Of a DNA stretch of 64,000 bases, positions 37,112-45,568 are shown piece by piece. Under the pieces are notes generated by a model. The model was not told where the DNA came from. It saw only the letters and a program-made list of their open reading frames with translations, and made no database searches. Made by a program: the position numbers and the translations under genes. This stretch comes from Burkholderia plantarii. Lineage in GTDB: Bacteria > Pseudomonadota > Gammaproteobacteria > Burkholderiales > Burkholderiaceae. The stretch spans positions 1,550,001-1,614,000 of the forward strand of contig NZ_CP007212.1 of the NCBI RefSeq assembly GCF_001411805.1, read 5' to 3'. The stretch's first letter is position 1. Every line of letters begins with the position of its first letter.

Positions 37112-37897
37112 TCATGCAAGCAGGTAAAAGTCCTCGCCGGTGCCGATCTGGCCGCGCAGCGTATCGAGCGCGGCACGATGCAGTTGCGAAACGCGCGCCT
37201 TCGAGAGACCGAGAAGATCGGCGATATGCTCGAAATTCAGCCGATGAAAGTAGTGATAGCGGATGATCTTCTGCTCGCGCTCCGGCAGGCGTCCCACGGC
37301 TTCCTGCAGGCGCGAGCGCGTCTGCTGCTGCGCCACGCTGCGGTACGGCATGTCCTGGAACGGGTACGCCGCCGGCGCGCCGCCAGCGTCTTCCGCACGA
37401 GCCTCGACCATGCCGGTGTCGTCGAGCATGAAGCTGATGGCCAGGCCCACGGTCACGCCGGCCAGCATCCGGAACACGTCGCGCGGTGCGTCATCGGCCG
37501 CCTGGTTCAGCGATTCGAGCCGCTCGCGGCGCACGCGCGCGCGCAGCGCGGTCTGCTCCTGGCCGTCGGTCAGCCGCACGACGCCGTCGAGCACGCTGCC
37601 CTTGATCCGCTGCGTGGCGAAGGTGGTGAAGGCGTTGCCTTTGGCGCGGTCGAAGCGGTCGATCGATTCGAGCAGGCCGATGCAGGCGAACTGCAGGTAG
37701 TCGGGGTAATCGACGTCGTCGCGGTGCCGGCCGCGATACAGCTTCGCGGCCACGCTGGTCGCATACGGCAGGTAGAACTCGAAGATCGCCTCGCGCGCGG
37801 GCGCCGCGCGCGCCGCTTCGAACGCGTGCCACAGCGCCGCGTCGCCCGCATCGGGCGGCACGGCATCGCCGGCGAGCGGCGCACCTGCCGGATTCAT
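37112..37897 (-). CDS. fliA: Sigma-28 (FliA) family sigma factor
   Basis: A 261-residue sigma factor. Region 2 reads YPDYLQFACIGLLESIDRFDRAKGNAFTTFATQRIKGSVLDGV; region 4 reads LPEREQKIIRYHYFHRLNFEHIADLLGLSKARVSQLHRAAL, both close to FliA. It directs RNA polymerase to late flagellar promoters. The start overlaps the fliP stop by 4 bases (ATGA). A sigma-28 gene inside this block implies that the system has its own late genes, yet none is visible here. Confidence 0.93.
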   Translation of the reverse strand: MNPAGAPLAGDAVPPDAGDAALWHAFEAARAAPAREAIFEFYLPYATSVAAKLYRGRHRDDVDYPDYLQFACIGLLESIDRFDRAKGNAFTTFATQRIKGSVLDGVVRLTDGQEQTALRARVRRERLESLNQAADDAPRDVFRMLAGVTVGLAISFMLDDTGMVEARAEDAGGAPAAYPFQDMPYRSVAQQQTRSRLQEAVGRLPEREQKIIRYHYFHRLNFEHIADLLGLSKARVSQLHRAALDTLRGQIGTGEDFYLLA

Positions 37898-38685
37898 TTG
37901 AAACCGCCCAGCACGCCGCGCAGGATCAACCCCCAGCCATCGACAAGCACGAACATCAGCACCTTGAGCGGCAGCGAGATGGTGGCGGGCGGCACCATCA
38001 GCATGCCGAGCGAGAGCAGCACGCTCGACACGATCAGGTCGATCAGCAGGAACGGCAGCAGGATCACGAAGCCGATCTGGAACGACACGCGCAGTTCGTT
38101 GAGGATGAACGCCGGCGTCAGCTGCAGCAGGCTGACGTCGTCGGGCGTGGCCGGCAGCGGCTCATGGGATACCTCGTACATCCATTTCAGTTCGTCCTCG
38201 CGCACCTGGCGCAGCATGAACTGGCGCAGCGGTCCGCTGCTGCGTTCGAGCGCCTGCGGCAGATCGAGGTGCCCGCTCAGGAACGGCTGGAGCGCATCGT
38301 GGTTGACGGCCTGGAAGGTGGGCAGCATCGCGAACAGCGTCAGGAACAGCGCGAGGCTGATCAGCACGGGCGTGGGCGGCGTCTCGGGCATGCCGAACGC
38401 GTGGCGGATCATCGACAGCACGATCGCGATGCGGATGAAGGCCGTCATCGAGACGACGAACGCGGGCAGCACGCTGAGCACGGTGAGCAGCGTGGCGATC
38501 CGCACGGCTTCGGACATGCCGGCGGCGGGCTTGGCGAAGCTGGCGATGTCCTGCGCCGTGATCGGCGCGGCGGCCTGCGCGGCGCTCGCGGCGTGAGCGA
38601 CGCCGGGCAGGCCGCCGAGCAGCGCGAACAGCGCGAACAGCGCGAGCATCGCGGCGGCGGGCAAAAGTCGGGATATCGCGCGCAT
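37894..38685 (-). CDS. fliP: FliP, flagellar export gate
   Basis: A 263-residue membrane protein from ATG 38685, one base after the fliO stop. A cleavable signal peptide (LLPAAAMLALFALFALLGGLPGVAHA) is followed by four membrane helices. IRIAIVLSMIRHAFGMPETPPTPVLISLALFLTLF is the hallmark FliP/SctR sequence. FliP forms the pore of the flagellar type III export gate with FliQ and FliR. The open frame extends upstream through fliO in another reading and is not part of the protein. Confidence 0.95.
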   Translation of the reverse strand: MRAISRLLPAAAMLALFALFALLGGLPGVAHAASAAQAAAPITAQDIASFAKPAAGMSEAVRIATLLTVLSVLPAFVVSMTAFIRIAIVLSMIRHAFGMPETPPTPVLISLALFLTLFAMLPTFQAVNHDALQPFLSGHLDLPQALERSSGPLRQFMLRQVREDELKWMYEVSHEPLPATPDDVSLLQLTPAFILNELRVSFQIGFVILLPFLLIDLIVSSVLLSLGMLMVPPATISLPLKVLMFVLVDGWGLILRGVLGGFK

Positions 38686-38686
38686 C

Positions 38687-39037
38687 TCAGGCTTCCGGCA
38701 ATGGGCGGTCATGCGCGTCGACGACATGCGTGCCGCTCGCATCCGACATGAGAAGCACCACGCGCTGGTCGTATTCGACCAGGTGCAGGGTGGTGCGCGG
38801 CGGCAGGCGCGCGTGCTCGACCACGCGAATGCGCGGCGCGGCGCCGGCCTCGCGCGGCGCGCTGCGCGCCGTGCGTGCGCGCAGCACGAACGCGGCGGCC
38901 ACGCCGATCGCGATGCACAGCAGCAGCGCCAGCACGATGCGCGTCCAGTCCACGCCGAGGTAGGCGAACAGGCCCGGGTGCGATGCCGATGCGGCGGACG
39001 CATGGTCGAGCCAGGAGGTCGGGGCGGGCGGATTCAT
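38687..39037 (-). CDS. fliO: FliO, export gate assembly protein
   Basis: A 116-residue protein with one membrane helix near residue 35-52 (IVLALLLCIAIGVAAAFVL) followed by a short cytoplasmic beta domain (IRVVEHARLPPRTTLHLVEY), the usual FliO layout. It helps FliP assemble. Position between fliN and fliP is canonical. Its start overlaps the fliN stop by 4 bases. Confidence 0.85.
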   Translation of the reverse strand: MNPPAPTSWLDHASAASASHPGLFAYLGVDWTRIVLALLLCIAIGVAAAFVLRARTARSAPREAGAAPRIRVVEHARLPPRTTLHLVEYDQRVVLLMSDASGTHVVDAHDRPLPEA

Positions 39038-39366
39038 CGGCCGCCGGCACCGATCTCGGCGATGCGCACGCCGAAGCGGCCGTCCACGGCGACGATCTCG
39101 CCGGTGGCGATGGTCCTGCCGTTGAGCACGACCTCGACGGGGTCGCCGATCGCCTGCTTCAGTTCGAGCACGCTGCCCGACTGCAGCGCCATCATGTCCT
39201 TGACGTCGAGCACGGAGCGGCCGAGCACGACGTCGACGTTGACCTTCACGCCGTCGAGCAGGTCCAGCTTCGGACGGGCGGCGGGCTCGGCGGGTGCCTC
39301 GGCCTGCTGTTCGGGGAAGTCGACATGGGCCGCGACGGCCTGTTTCGGGAAGGTGTGGGTGGTCAT
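39034..39366 (-). CDS. fliN: FliN, C-ring protein
   Basis: A 110-residue protein from ATG 39366. A variable, acidic N-terminal part leads into the SpoA/FliN domain: LLDGVKVNVDVVLGRSVLDVKDMMALQSGSVLELKQAIGDPVEVVLNGRTIATGEIV, which is close to canonical FliN. FliN forms the base of the switch complex and docks the FliH-FliI export ATPase complex. Unlike the FliM-position protein next to it, FliN is well conserved. Confidence 0.93.
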   Translation of the reverse strand: MTTHTFPKQAVAAHVDFPEQQAEAPAEPAARPKLDLLDGVKVNVDVVLGRSVLDVKDMMALQSGSVLELKQAIGDPVEVVLNGRTIATGEIVAVDGRFGVRIAEIGAGGR

Positions 39367-40166
39367 GGCGAATCGGGTGTCGCGAGCGACGTCAGTTTGA
39401 AGGACAGGGAGGTGGCGCCGCGGCCGGGCAGGCCGAGCGCGACGGGCGCGGCGGTGGCGTCGACCACCAGCGTCGCCGGCTCGTCGAGACGGCGATCGAG
39501 CACGATCACGTCGCCCGGCGACAGCATCGTGAGTTGCGCCGCGGACAGTTCGCAGCGCCCCAGCACGACCGACAGCGCGACCGGCGTGGCGTCGAGCGCC
39601 TCGCGCCTCGGCGTCAGCGCGGCGGCCGTGGATGACGCGGGCGATGTGGACGACGCAGCCGCATGGCGCGCCCACACATGGCGGATGTCGCAGACGAGCG
39701 AGGCGCACGGCTCGCCGTCCATCGATTCGATCGCGAGATCGAGCGTGCCGTAGCCGCTGAACGACGGCGCGTCGCCGTCGCGCGGCGCGGCCGCGGCGGG
39801 CGTAAGCGCCGTGCCGAGCGCGGCGACCAGGTCGTCGAGCATTTCGGCGGCGATCGACGCGAGCGCACCCTTGCTGGCCGGCGCGTCGAACACGCCGTCG
39901 TCGGTCGCGTAGGCCGCGCCGATCAGCCGGCGCGCGAGCGCGTCGCGCGGATCGAGCCGCAGGCCGGGCGCGCAGCGATGGCCGGTGCGGCCAGGCGCAA
40001 CGACAGGCACTTCCCCTCCGGGCCGGCGCACGATCGCGCCGATCGCGAACGCGGGCCGCGCGAACCAGCGCGCCTGCCAGTCGGCCAGGGCGGCATCGAA
40101 CAGCGCGCGCGCCAGCCTCGCATCGTCATCGCTGGCGGGGCGCCAGGCAACGGCAGGTGCGCTCAT
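39363..40166 (-). CDS. fliM: Divergent FliM-position protein with SpoA domain
   Basis: A 267-residue protein between flgE and fliN, overlapping both by 4 bases. The C-terminal part (about 185-260) is SpoA-like (TPVALSVVLGRCELSAAQLTMLSPGDVIVLD). The first 180 residues are only loosely like FliM, and the N-terminal CheY-binding peptide of FliM (pattern LSQ.EIDALL) is absent. FliM is usually about 330 residues. Position and SpoA domain support FliM or a SctQ-like protein. Loss of the peptide predicts a motor that cannot be switched by CheY-P in the usual way. Confidence 0.75.
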   Translation of the reverse strand: MSAPAVAWRPASDDDARLARALFDAALADWQARWFARPAFAIGAIVRRPGGEVPVVAPGRTGHRCAPGLRLDPRDALARRLIGAAYATDDGVFDAPASKGALASIAAEMLDDLVAALGTALTPAAAAPRDGDAPSFSGYGTLDLAIESMDGEPCASLVCDIRHVWARHAAASSTSPASSTAAALTPRREALDATPVALSVVLGRCELSAAQLTMLSPGDVIVLDRRLDEPATLVVDATAAPVALGLPGRGATSLSFKLTSLATPDSP

Positions 40167-41356
40167 CCCTGGCCTCGCATCTGCAGCAGCTGCATGAGCA
40201 TGTCGTTGGCGGTGCTGATGACCTGCGACGACGCCTGGAAGCCGCGCTGGATCAGGATCAGTTCGCCGAACTCGGTGGACAGGTCGACGTTCGAGGCCTC
40301 GGTCGCGCCGGACAGCAGCTTGCCGACGCCGGCGCCGCTGCTGGCGCGATAGGCGGCCGGCGCGGCGTGGCTCGCGTCGAACAGGCCCTTGCCCAGCTGG
40401 ATCAGCTGTTGCGGATCGCTGAAGCTGGCGAGCGCGATGGTGCCGAGCTTGTCGCTCTGGCCGTTCGAATACTGGATCACGAGCTGGCCGCTGTCGTCGA
40501 CGCTCAGCGACGAGAGCGTGCCGGTGCCGTAGCCGTCCTTGGTGTCGACGCGCAGCGTCGAGGTGGTGCCGGCGGAGAAGTTGGTCACGCCGCTCGAGAA
40601 ATCGAGCGAGACGGTCAGCAGCGGCCCGTTGGCCGGGCTCAGCGTGACGTCGATGCGGTCGTGCGCGGGGTCGGGCACGCCGCCGTTGAACTGCAGGAAG
40701 TCGGTCTGCACGGTCGCGCCGTTCTCGTCGGTGACCACGGCCTTCCAGCGGCCGGCCTGCACGCTCGAATCGGGCGTGAGGTCGACCTTGAGCGTGTGCT
40801 TGCCGCCGTTCGCGTCGTACACGTCGATGCTCGGAATCGAGGCGCTGGTCGCGCCGGACGAGAGGTTGTCGGTGAACTTCACCGTGGTGGTGGCCTTTGG
40901 CGGGCTCAGCTGCCTGCCGGCGATCGACAGGCCGGTCACGCCGCCGCCCGGCGTCAGCATGGCCAGTTGCAGGCCGTTGGCCTTGTCGCGGATCGAGCCG
41001 TCGGGCTCGACGGCGAACTGGCCGGTGCGCTGGTAGCGCGCGACCTGGCCGTCCAGCACAGTCAGGAAGCCGTCGCCCTGGATCGCGAGGTCGAGCTGGC
41101 CGTCGCTCGCGTGCGTGTCGCCCTGCGCGAAGTTCAGCGACGCGTAGCCGTACTCCACGCCGCTGCCCGCGTAGGACACGTTCGGGTTGCCGGGCGAGCC
41201 CGGTGCGTAGCGCTGGCCGTAGTACAGATCGGCGAACTGCGGCGTGGAACTCTTGAAGCCGGCGGTGTTGAGGTTCGCCACGTTGTTGCTGATGGTCTGC
41301 AGGCCGCGCGAGTAGGCGCTCAGGCCGCTCATGGCGATGTAGATGCTGTCGAGCAT
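40163..41356 (-). CDS. flgE: FlgE, flagellar hook protein
   Basis: A 397-residue rod/hook family protein. The N terminus (MLDSIYIAMSGLSAYSRGLQTISNNVANLNTAGFK) and C terminus (GATEASNVDLSTEFGELILIQRGFQASSQVISTANDMLMQLL) are the coiled D0 segments of hook protein, with QLDLAIQGDGFLTV in the D1 domain. GGGAG lies just upstream of its start. It is exported and polymerises into the hook on FlgD. Length is close to the usual hook range. Confidence 0.95.
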   Translation of the reverse strand: MLDSIYIAMSGLSAYSRGLQTISNNVANLNTAGFKSSTPQFADLYYGQRYAPGSPGNPNVSYAGSGVEYGYASLNFAQGDTHASDGQLDLAIQGDGFLTVLDGQVARYQRTGQFAVEPDGSIRDKANGLQLAMLTPGGGVTGLSIAGRQLSPPKATTTVKFTDNLSSGATSASIPSIDVYDANGGKHTLKVDLTPDSSVQAGRWKAVVTDENGATVQTDFLQFNGGVPDPAHDRIDVTLSPANGPLLTVSLDFSSGVTNFSAGTTSTLRVDTKDGYGTGTLSSLSVDDSGQLVIQYSNGQSDKLGTIALASFSDPQQLIQLGKGLFDASHAAPAAYRASSGAGVGKLLSGATEASNVDLSTEFGELILIQRGFQASSQVISTANDMLMQLLQMRGQG

Positions 41357-41378
41357 GCGGGTCTCCCGGGGGCGTGGG

Positions 41379-41792
41379 TCAGCGAACGGCCGTGACTTGC
41401 GACACGGTCGCGTTGGTCAGGAACTGGCCGTCGGTGGTCTCGATCGTCAGTTGCGGCTGGCCGTCCTTGAACGACACGCTCTTCACGACGCCGCTCTGCA
41501 CGGCGCTCGCGCTGTCGGTCTGCACGTCGACGTTGCGGCCGAGCAGGCCGACCGTCTGCGTCGCCGACTGCACCGAGAGCAGGTTGTCGATCTTGTCGCT
41601 CATCTGGCGCGTCTGTTCGAGCGAGGTGAACTGCGCGAGCTGCGAGACGAACTCGAAGTTGTCGACGGGCTTGAGCGGGTCCTGATACTGCAGCTGCGTC
41701 AGGATGATCTGCAGCAGCGATTGCAGGTTCAGGCCGAGCGAATCGGTCCGGGTGCCGAGCGCGGCGGCGGCGCCGAGGGGATCAGTTGCCAT
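41379..41792 (-). CDS. flgD: FlgD, hook cap
   Basis: A 137-residue protein with the FlgD signature FLxxLxxQLxxQDPLKPxDNxEF (here LQIILTQLQYQDPLKPVDNFEFVSQLAQFTSLEQ). It is shorter than many FlgD proteins (about 220 residues) and lacks most of the Tudor/fibronectin-like C-terminal part. FlgD caps the growing hook. Its start lies within the end of fliK (11-base overlap). Confidence 0.92.
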   Translation of the reverse strand: MATDPLGAAAALGTRTDSLGLNLQSLLQIILTQLQYQDPLKPVDNFEFVSQLAQFTSLEQTRQMSDKIDNLLSVQSATQTVGLLGRNVDVQTDSASAVQSGVVKSVSFKDGQPQLTIETTDGQFLTNATVSQVTAVR

Positions 41793-42519
41793 GAGGGGTA
41801 TCTCCGGAGGCAGTGACGGTGCGGTCGACGCCGTTGATCACGAGCTTCGACGTGGCGTAGCCACCCTGCAGCAGGGTGGTGCGAATCAGGGAATCGAGCG
41901 TGTCGAGATCGCCGGGCCCGGCGGACGCGACACGCACTGCTACCGAGGCAGCGTTCTCGCCCGCCATGAGCGTGACGCGCAGCGGCGCGGGCGCGGGGGC
42001 AGCCGGGGCTGGTCGGGTGTCGGTGGACGCCGCCGCCGGCGCCGGTGGCGTGGCGTCGGCTTCGTCGGGCGGCTCGATCGCCGCCGCCGCGGCGGCGGGC
42101 GTGCCGCCCGGCCGCGCCTGCGGCAGCAGCGGGGACGGCGTGTCGGAGGCGGGCGAGGGTCGCGCGGCGGCCGCTTCTCGATGAGCGGCGGCGGCCGTCG
42201 CGTCGCTCGTCGTGGCAGTGCTGCGGGCCGCCGTGGCGCCGGAAAACGATGGCAAGGGCGCAGCGGCCGGCTCGAACGGCGGCGCGCTCGCGGCGATGGC
42301 CGGCGCGAGACGGCCGACGTGCGGTGCCGTGGCGACAGCAGCGGTGCGTGGCGCCGCCGGCTGGCCGCCGGCCGGCGAGGCCGACTCCGCGCCGCGCCAC
42401 ATAGTCTGTTCCATCGAGCGCAGCAACTGGCCGAAGGCATTGCCGGTGCCGCTCGCCGAGCTCGGCTGCGGGTCGGCGCCACCGCCGGTTGGACGAAGCG
42501 AGGGGTGGATGTCGTTCAT
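41782..42519 (-). CDS. fliK: FliK-position hook-length protein
   Basis: A 245-residue protein, very rich in Ala and Pro in its first 175 residues, with a compact C-terminal part (APLRVTLMAGENAASVAVRVASAGPGDLDTLDSLIRTTLLQGGYA). FliK proteins are poorly conserved rulers with Pro/Ala-rich N-terminal parts and a switch domain at the C terminus. Position between fliJ and flgD supports FliK, but the C-terminal resemblance is weak, so the assignment rests on context. Confidence 0.65.
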   Translation of the reverse strand: MNDIHPSLRPTGGGADPQPSSASGTGNAFGQLLRSMEQTMWRGAESASPAGGQPAAPRTAAVATAPHVGRLAPAIAASAPPFEPAAAPLPSFSGATAARSTATTSDATAAAAHREAAAARPSPASDTPSPLLPQARPGGTPAAAAAAIEPPDEADATPPAPAAASTDTRPAPAAPAPAPLRVTLMAGENAASVAVRVASAGPGDLDTLDSLIRTTLLQGGYATSKLVINGVDRTVTASGDTPHGN

Positions 42520-42968
42520 GGTGTGTCTCCTTGCAGCGCGAGGCGCAGGTCGAGTTCGCTCATGCGCTGTTCGTCGAGCGTTCTGCGATGGCGGGCGGCC
42601 TCGCGCGAGGCGAGGTCCTCGGCGGCTTCGGCCAGGCGATCGCGCTGCCGCAGCGCGTGCCTGGCGGCATCGAGCGCGGCGGCCTGTGTCTCGACGCGGT
42701 GCCCGGCGGCGTCACGGCGCGCTCGCGCCGCGGCCAGCGCGGCGGCGCCATTGACGAGCAGCGCGGGCGACAGCGCCTCGGCCGTTGCCGCGGCGCGCCA
42801 CGCCCGAAGCTGCGCGTCGTGGTCCGCCTCGGCTTGCCGGTGCCGCTCGCGCTCGGCCTCGAGCGCGGCCTGCACGCGGGCCGCGTCGGTCACGGCGCGC
42901 TGTCGCTGCAACTGGCGCAGGCCCGCGATCTCGCGGGCGTCGTTCCAGCGGTCGCGATCGCGGCTCAT
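42516..42968 (-). CDS. fliJ: FliJ-like export stalk protein
   Basis: A 150-residue protein from ATG 42968 that is almost entirely a charged coiled coil rich in Arg, Glu and Ala (LEAERERHRQAEADHDAQ, then RRTLDEQRMSELDLRLA). FliJ is a coiled-coil stalk of the export ATPase. Location directly after fliI and overlap of 4 bases with both neighbours support the name; sequence identity to FliJ is low, as usual for this protein. Confidence 0.8.
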   Translation of the reverse strand: MSRDRDRWNDAREIAGLRQLQRQRAVTDAARVQAALEAERERHRQAEADHDAQLRAWRAAATAEALSPALLVNGAAALAAARARRDAAGHRVETQAAALDAARHALRQRDRLAEAAEDLASREAARHRRTLDEQRMSELDLRLALQGDTP

Positions 42969-44290
42969 GCGGCGCCCCCAAGCAGGGTGGCCAGCGCGGC
43001 GAGCGACTGCGCGCGCGGCGTGGTGGCGGCAGCGTCCTGGCGCAGGAACGCGATCAGCTCGGGCCGCACGCGCAGCGCCTCGTCGAGCGCGGGATTGCTG
43101 CCCGGCACGTAGAGGCCGGCCTCGATCAGCGTGCGCGAGCGCTCGTGCAGCGCGAGGCCCGCCAGCGCGCGCGCGGCGAGCGCGCGGTCCGCGTCGCGGG
43201 CGACATGCTGCAACACGCGGCTGATGCTGCGCGTCGCGTCGATCGCGGGGAAATGGCCCTGCTCGGCCAGCGCGCGGGTCAGCACGAGATGGCCGTCGAG
43301 CAGCGCGCGCAGCGTTTCGGCCATCGGATCGTCGACCTCGTCGGTTTCGGTCAACACCGTCATCAGGGCCGTGATCGCGCCGCCGCCGCGCAGCGCGCCG
43401 CAGCGCTCGACGATCCTCGGCAGCGCGGCGAACACGCTCGGCGTGTAGGCGCGCAGCGTCGGCGGTTCGCCGGCGGCGAGCCCGATCTCGCGCAGGGCGA
43501 GCGCGTAGCGCGTGACGGAGTCGAGCAGCAGCAGCACGTGGCGCCCCTGCGCGCGGAAATATTCGGCGTGGGCGAGCGCGGCGGCCACGCTGCGCGCGCG
43601 CAGGATGGCGGGCTGGTCCGAGGTGGCGATCACCATCAGCGAGCGCGCGCGCGTGTCGTCGCGCAGCGCGCGGTGCCAGAAATCCTCGGCCTCGCGCCCG
43701 CGTTCGCCGACCAGGCACAGCACGCAGACGTCGGCCTCGACGTTGCGCGCCAGCGACGTGAGCAGCGTGGTCTTGCCGACCCCGCTGCCGGCGAAGATGC
43801 CGATGCGCTGTCCCACGCCGAGCGTGAGCAGCGCGTCGATCGCGCGAATGCCGGTGTCGAGCGCGACATCGGGCGTCACGCGATCGAGCGGTGCCGTGCG
43901 CACGCCGGCCAGCGGCCACGCATGCGGCGCGGCGACGGCGGGGCCGCCGTCGAGCGGACGGCCGAGCGCGTCGACGATGCGGCCGAGATAGGCCTCGCCG
44001 ACCGGCAGCGTCGCGTCCGAGCCGACGGCGCGCACGCTGGTGCCGACGCAGAGCGCGTCGGTCGCCTGATACGGCGCGAGCGTGACGCGGCCCACCTCGG
44101 CGCGCGTGACCTCGGCATGGAGCGGGGCGGCCGATGCCTCGCCGAGCACGCAGAGCGAGCCGACCGGCACGCCGGGGCCGTCGGCCTCGATGAAGGTCGG
44201 CATGATGCGCGTCACGGTGCCGAGGCGCGCGACCGGATCGACGCGCCGCATCGCCTCGACATAGCGGTGTTCGCGCGAGGCGTCAGGCAT
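42965..44290 (-). CDS. fliI: FliI, flagellar export ATPase
   Basis: A 441-residue ATPase of the F1-beta/SctN family. Walker A is AGSGVGKT with Lys173; downstream are LVGERGREAEDF, the Walker B-type HVLLLLDSVTRYALALREIGLAAGEPP, and the typical VFAALPRIVERCG and DATRSISRV segments. FliI, with FliH and FliJ, energises export of rod and hook subunits. All key motifs are intact, so the export engine should be functional. Confidence 0.96.
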   Translation of the reverse strand: MPDASREHRYVEAMRRVDPVARLGTVTRIMPTFIEADGPGVPVGSLCVLGEASAAPLHAEVTRAEVGRVTLAPYQATDALCVGTSVRAVGSDATLPVGEAYLGRIVDALGRPLDGGPAVAAPHAWPLAGVRTAPLDRVTPDVALDTGIRAIDALLTLGVGQRIGIFAGSGVGKTTLLTSLARNVEADVCVLCLVGERGREAEDFWHRALRDDTRARSLMVIATSDQPAILRARSVAAALAHAEYFRAQGRHVLLLLDSVTRYALALREIGLAAGEPPTLRAYTPSVFAALPRIVERCGALRGGGAITALMTVLTETDEVDDPMAETLRALLDGHLVLTRALAEQGHFPAIDATRSISRVLQHVARDADRALAARALAGLALHERSRTLIEAGLYVPGSNPALDEALRVRPELIAFLRQDAAATTPRAQSLAALATLLGGAA

Positions 44291-44999
44291 GGTTGTCGAG
44301 CTCCCGCAGCGACGACGCGAGGCTGGCCAGCTGCTGCGGGACGCCGGCGTCGAGCCTGCCGAGCGTCAGGCCGATCACGCAGGCGCCGGCGGCGAGCCCC
44401 GGCTCGGCGACCAGCGCGACGGCGGGGGCCGCGCCGAGCGCGCCGCGCATGGCGTCGAGCCGCGCGGCGTCGGGGAAGTCGGCCGCCGAGACGCGCACCT
44501 CGAGCACCGAGCCGTCGGCGATCGACCGAAGCCGGTGGCGCACCGTGCCGGCGACGAGTTCCGCGTAGCGCGCGGGGTCGCCGAGCACGCGTTCGAGCCC
44601 GACCAGCGCGAGTTCGGCCGCGAGCCGGTCGAGTTCGGCCAGGCGCGAGGCGAACGCATCGCGTGCGCGCGCGATGCCGCTGGCCAACGCCGCGACGCGC
44701 TCGTCGTCCATCCGGACCGCTTCCTGCCGGCCCTGCTCGACGCCCTGGCCGAACGCGGCGCGCGTGTCGTGCTCGCGTTCGGCGAGGTGCCCGGCCAGCC
44801 TCGCCTCGAGTTCGGCGATGCGGGCCGTCAACTGCTCGCGCTCCGGCGCGAACGCGTCGGCGCCGGGCGGCAGGGCCGGCGCGCGGGCAGCGGGCGCCGG
44901 CCCTGCCGCGCCGCCCGGTGGCGTGGCGATCCGCTCCGGAGCCAGGGCCAGGCGCCGGCTGCTGAGCACCACCTGTTTGGCCTTGAGCAGCGTGCTCAT
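44283..44999 (-). CDS. fliH: FliH-like export ATPase regulator
   Basis: A 238-residue protein; ATG 44999 gives overlap of 4 bases with the preceding gene, and the open frame upstream is not protein-like. The middle is coiled coil (REQLTARIAELEARLAGHLAER), then AFGQGVEQGRQEAVRMDDERVAALASGIARARDAF and a C-terminal domain like FliH/SctL. It binds and restrains FliI. Overlap with fliI is 8 bases. Confidence 0.85.
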   Translation of the reverse strand: MSTLLKAKQVVLSSRRLALAPERIATPPGGAAGPAPAARAPALPPGADAFAPEREQLTARIAELEARLAGHLAEREHDTRAAFGQGVEQGRQEAVRMDDERVAALASGIARARDAFASRLAELDRLAAELALVGLERVLGDPARYAELVAGTVRHRLRSIADGSVLEVRVSAADFPDAARLDAMRGALGAAPAVALVAEPGLAAGACVIGLTLGRLDAGVPQQLASLASSLRELDNHA

Positions 45000-45568
45000 G
45001 CGCGCCCACCTCGCAGCGAAACGAGCAGGCGCCGCGCCCACGACCGGGGTGCGGGAGCCGGCGTCTTCGTCGCCGAAGCGGCCGGCGCGGGCCCGTCCCG
45101 CAGGTTGTCCGGCAAGGCCTCGACGGCGTCGCGCGCCGCCTTCAGCAGCGCCTCGCGTGCGCGCGGCGCGAGCGGCGCGGCGGCCCGCAGGCGCCATTGC
45201 GGATGGACGGCGAGGCAACGTTCGCGCTGCGCCTCGTCGAGGCATCCCGCCAGCCGCGCGAGCAGCGCGTCGGGCCAGTGCCCGGCAAGGCGGCCGATCG
45301 GCAGCATCGGCGCGTCGACGGCGTCGCGCACGCCGGGGTCCTGACGCACCTCGGCGGACGCCGGCGCGGGCAGCAGCATCGACTCGAACGTGTCGGGGGC
45401 GACCGGGCGCAGCGCGGCCGCGTCGACGAGCAGCGGGCGCAGCTGCGCCCGCTCGCTGGCCGACAGCGCGTGCCAGACCGCCTCGATATCCTCGGCGCCG
45501 CGGTTGGCGAGGTCGGCGACCAGCCCGCGCAGGCGTCGGTCGGCGGGCGCGATGGAGTTAGTTTTCAT
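44996..45568 (-). CDS. Unrecognised protein at the fliG position
   Basis: A 190-residue protein between fliF and fliH, exactly where fliG sits in flagellar operons. It is soluble and helical (LVADLANRGAEDIEAVWHALSASERAQLRPLLVDAAALRP). FliG is about 330 residues with conserved torque-helix charges and EHPQTIA-type motifs; I see none of these. It may be a strongly reduced FliG N-terminal/FliF-binding domain or an unrelated linker between the MS ring and C ring, comparable in place to SctK-type proteins of injectisomes. Function is inferred from position only. Confidence 0.6.
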   Translation of the reverse strand: MKTNSIAPADRRLRGLVADLANRGAEDIEAVWHALSASERAQLRPLLVDAAALRPVAPDTFESMLLPAPASAEVRQDPGVRDAVDAPMLPIGRLAGHWPDALLARLAGCLDEAQRERCLAVHPQWRLRAAAPLAPRAREALLKAARDAVEALPDNLRDGPAPAASATKTPAPAPRSWARRLLVSLRGGRA

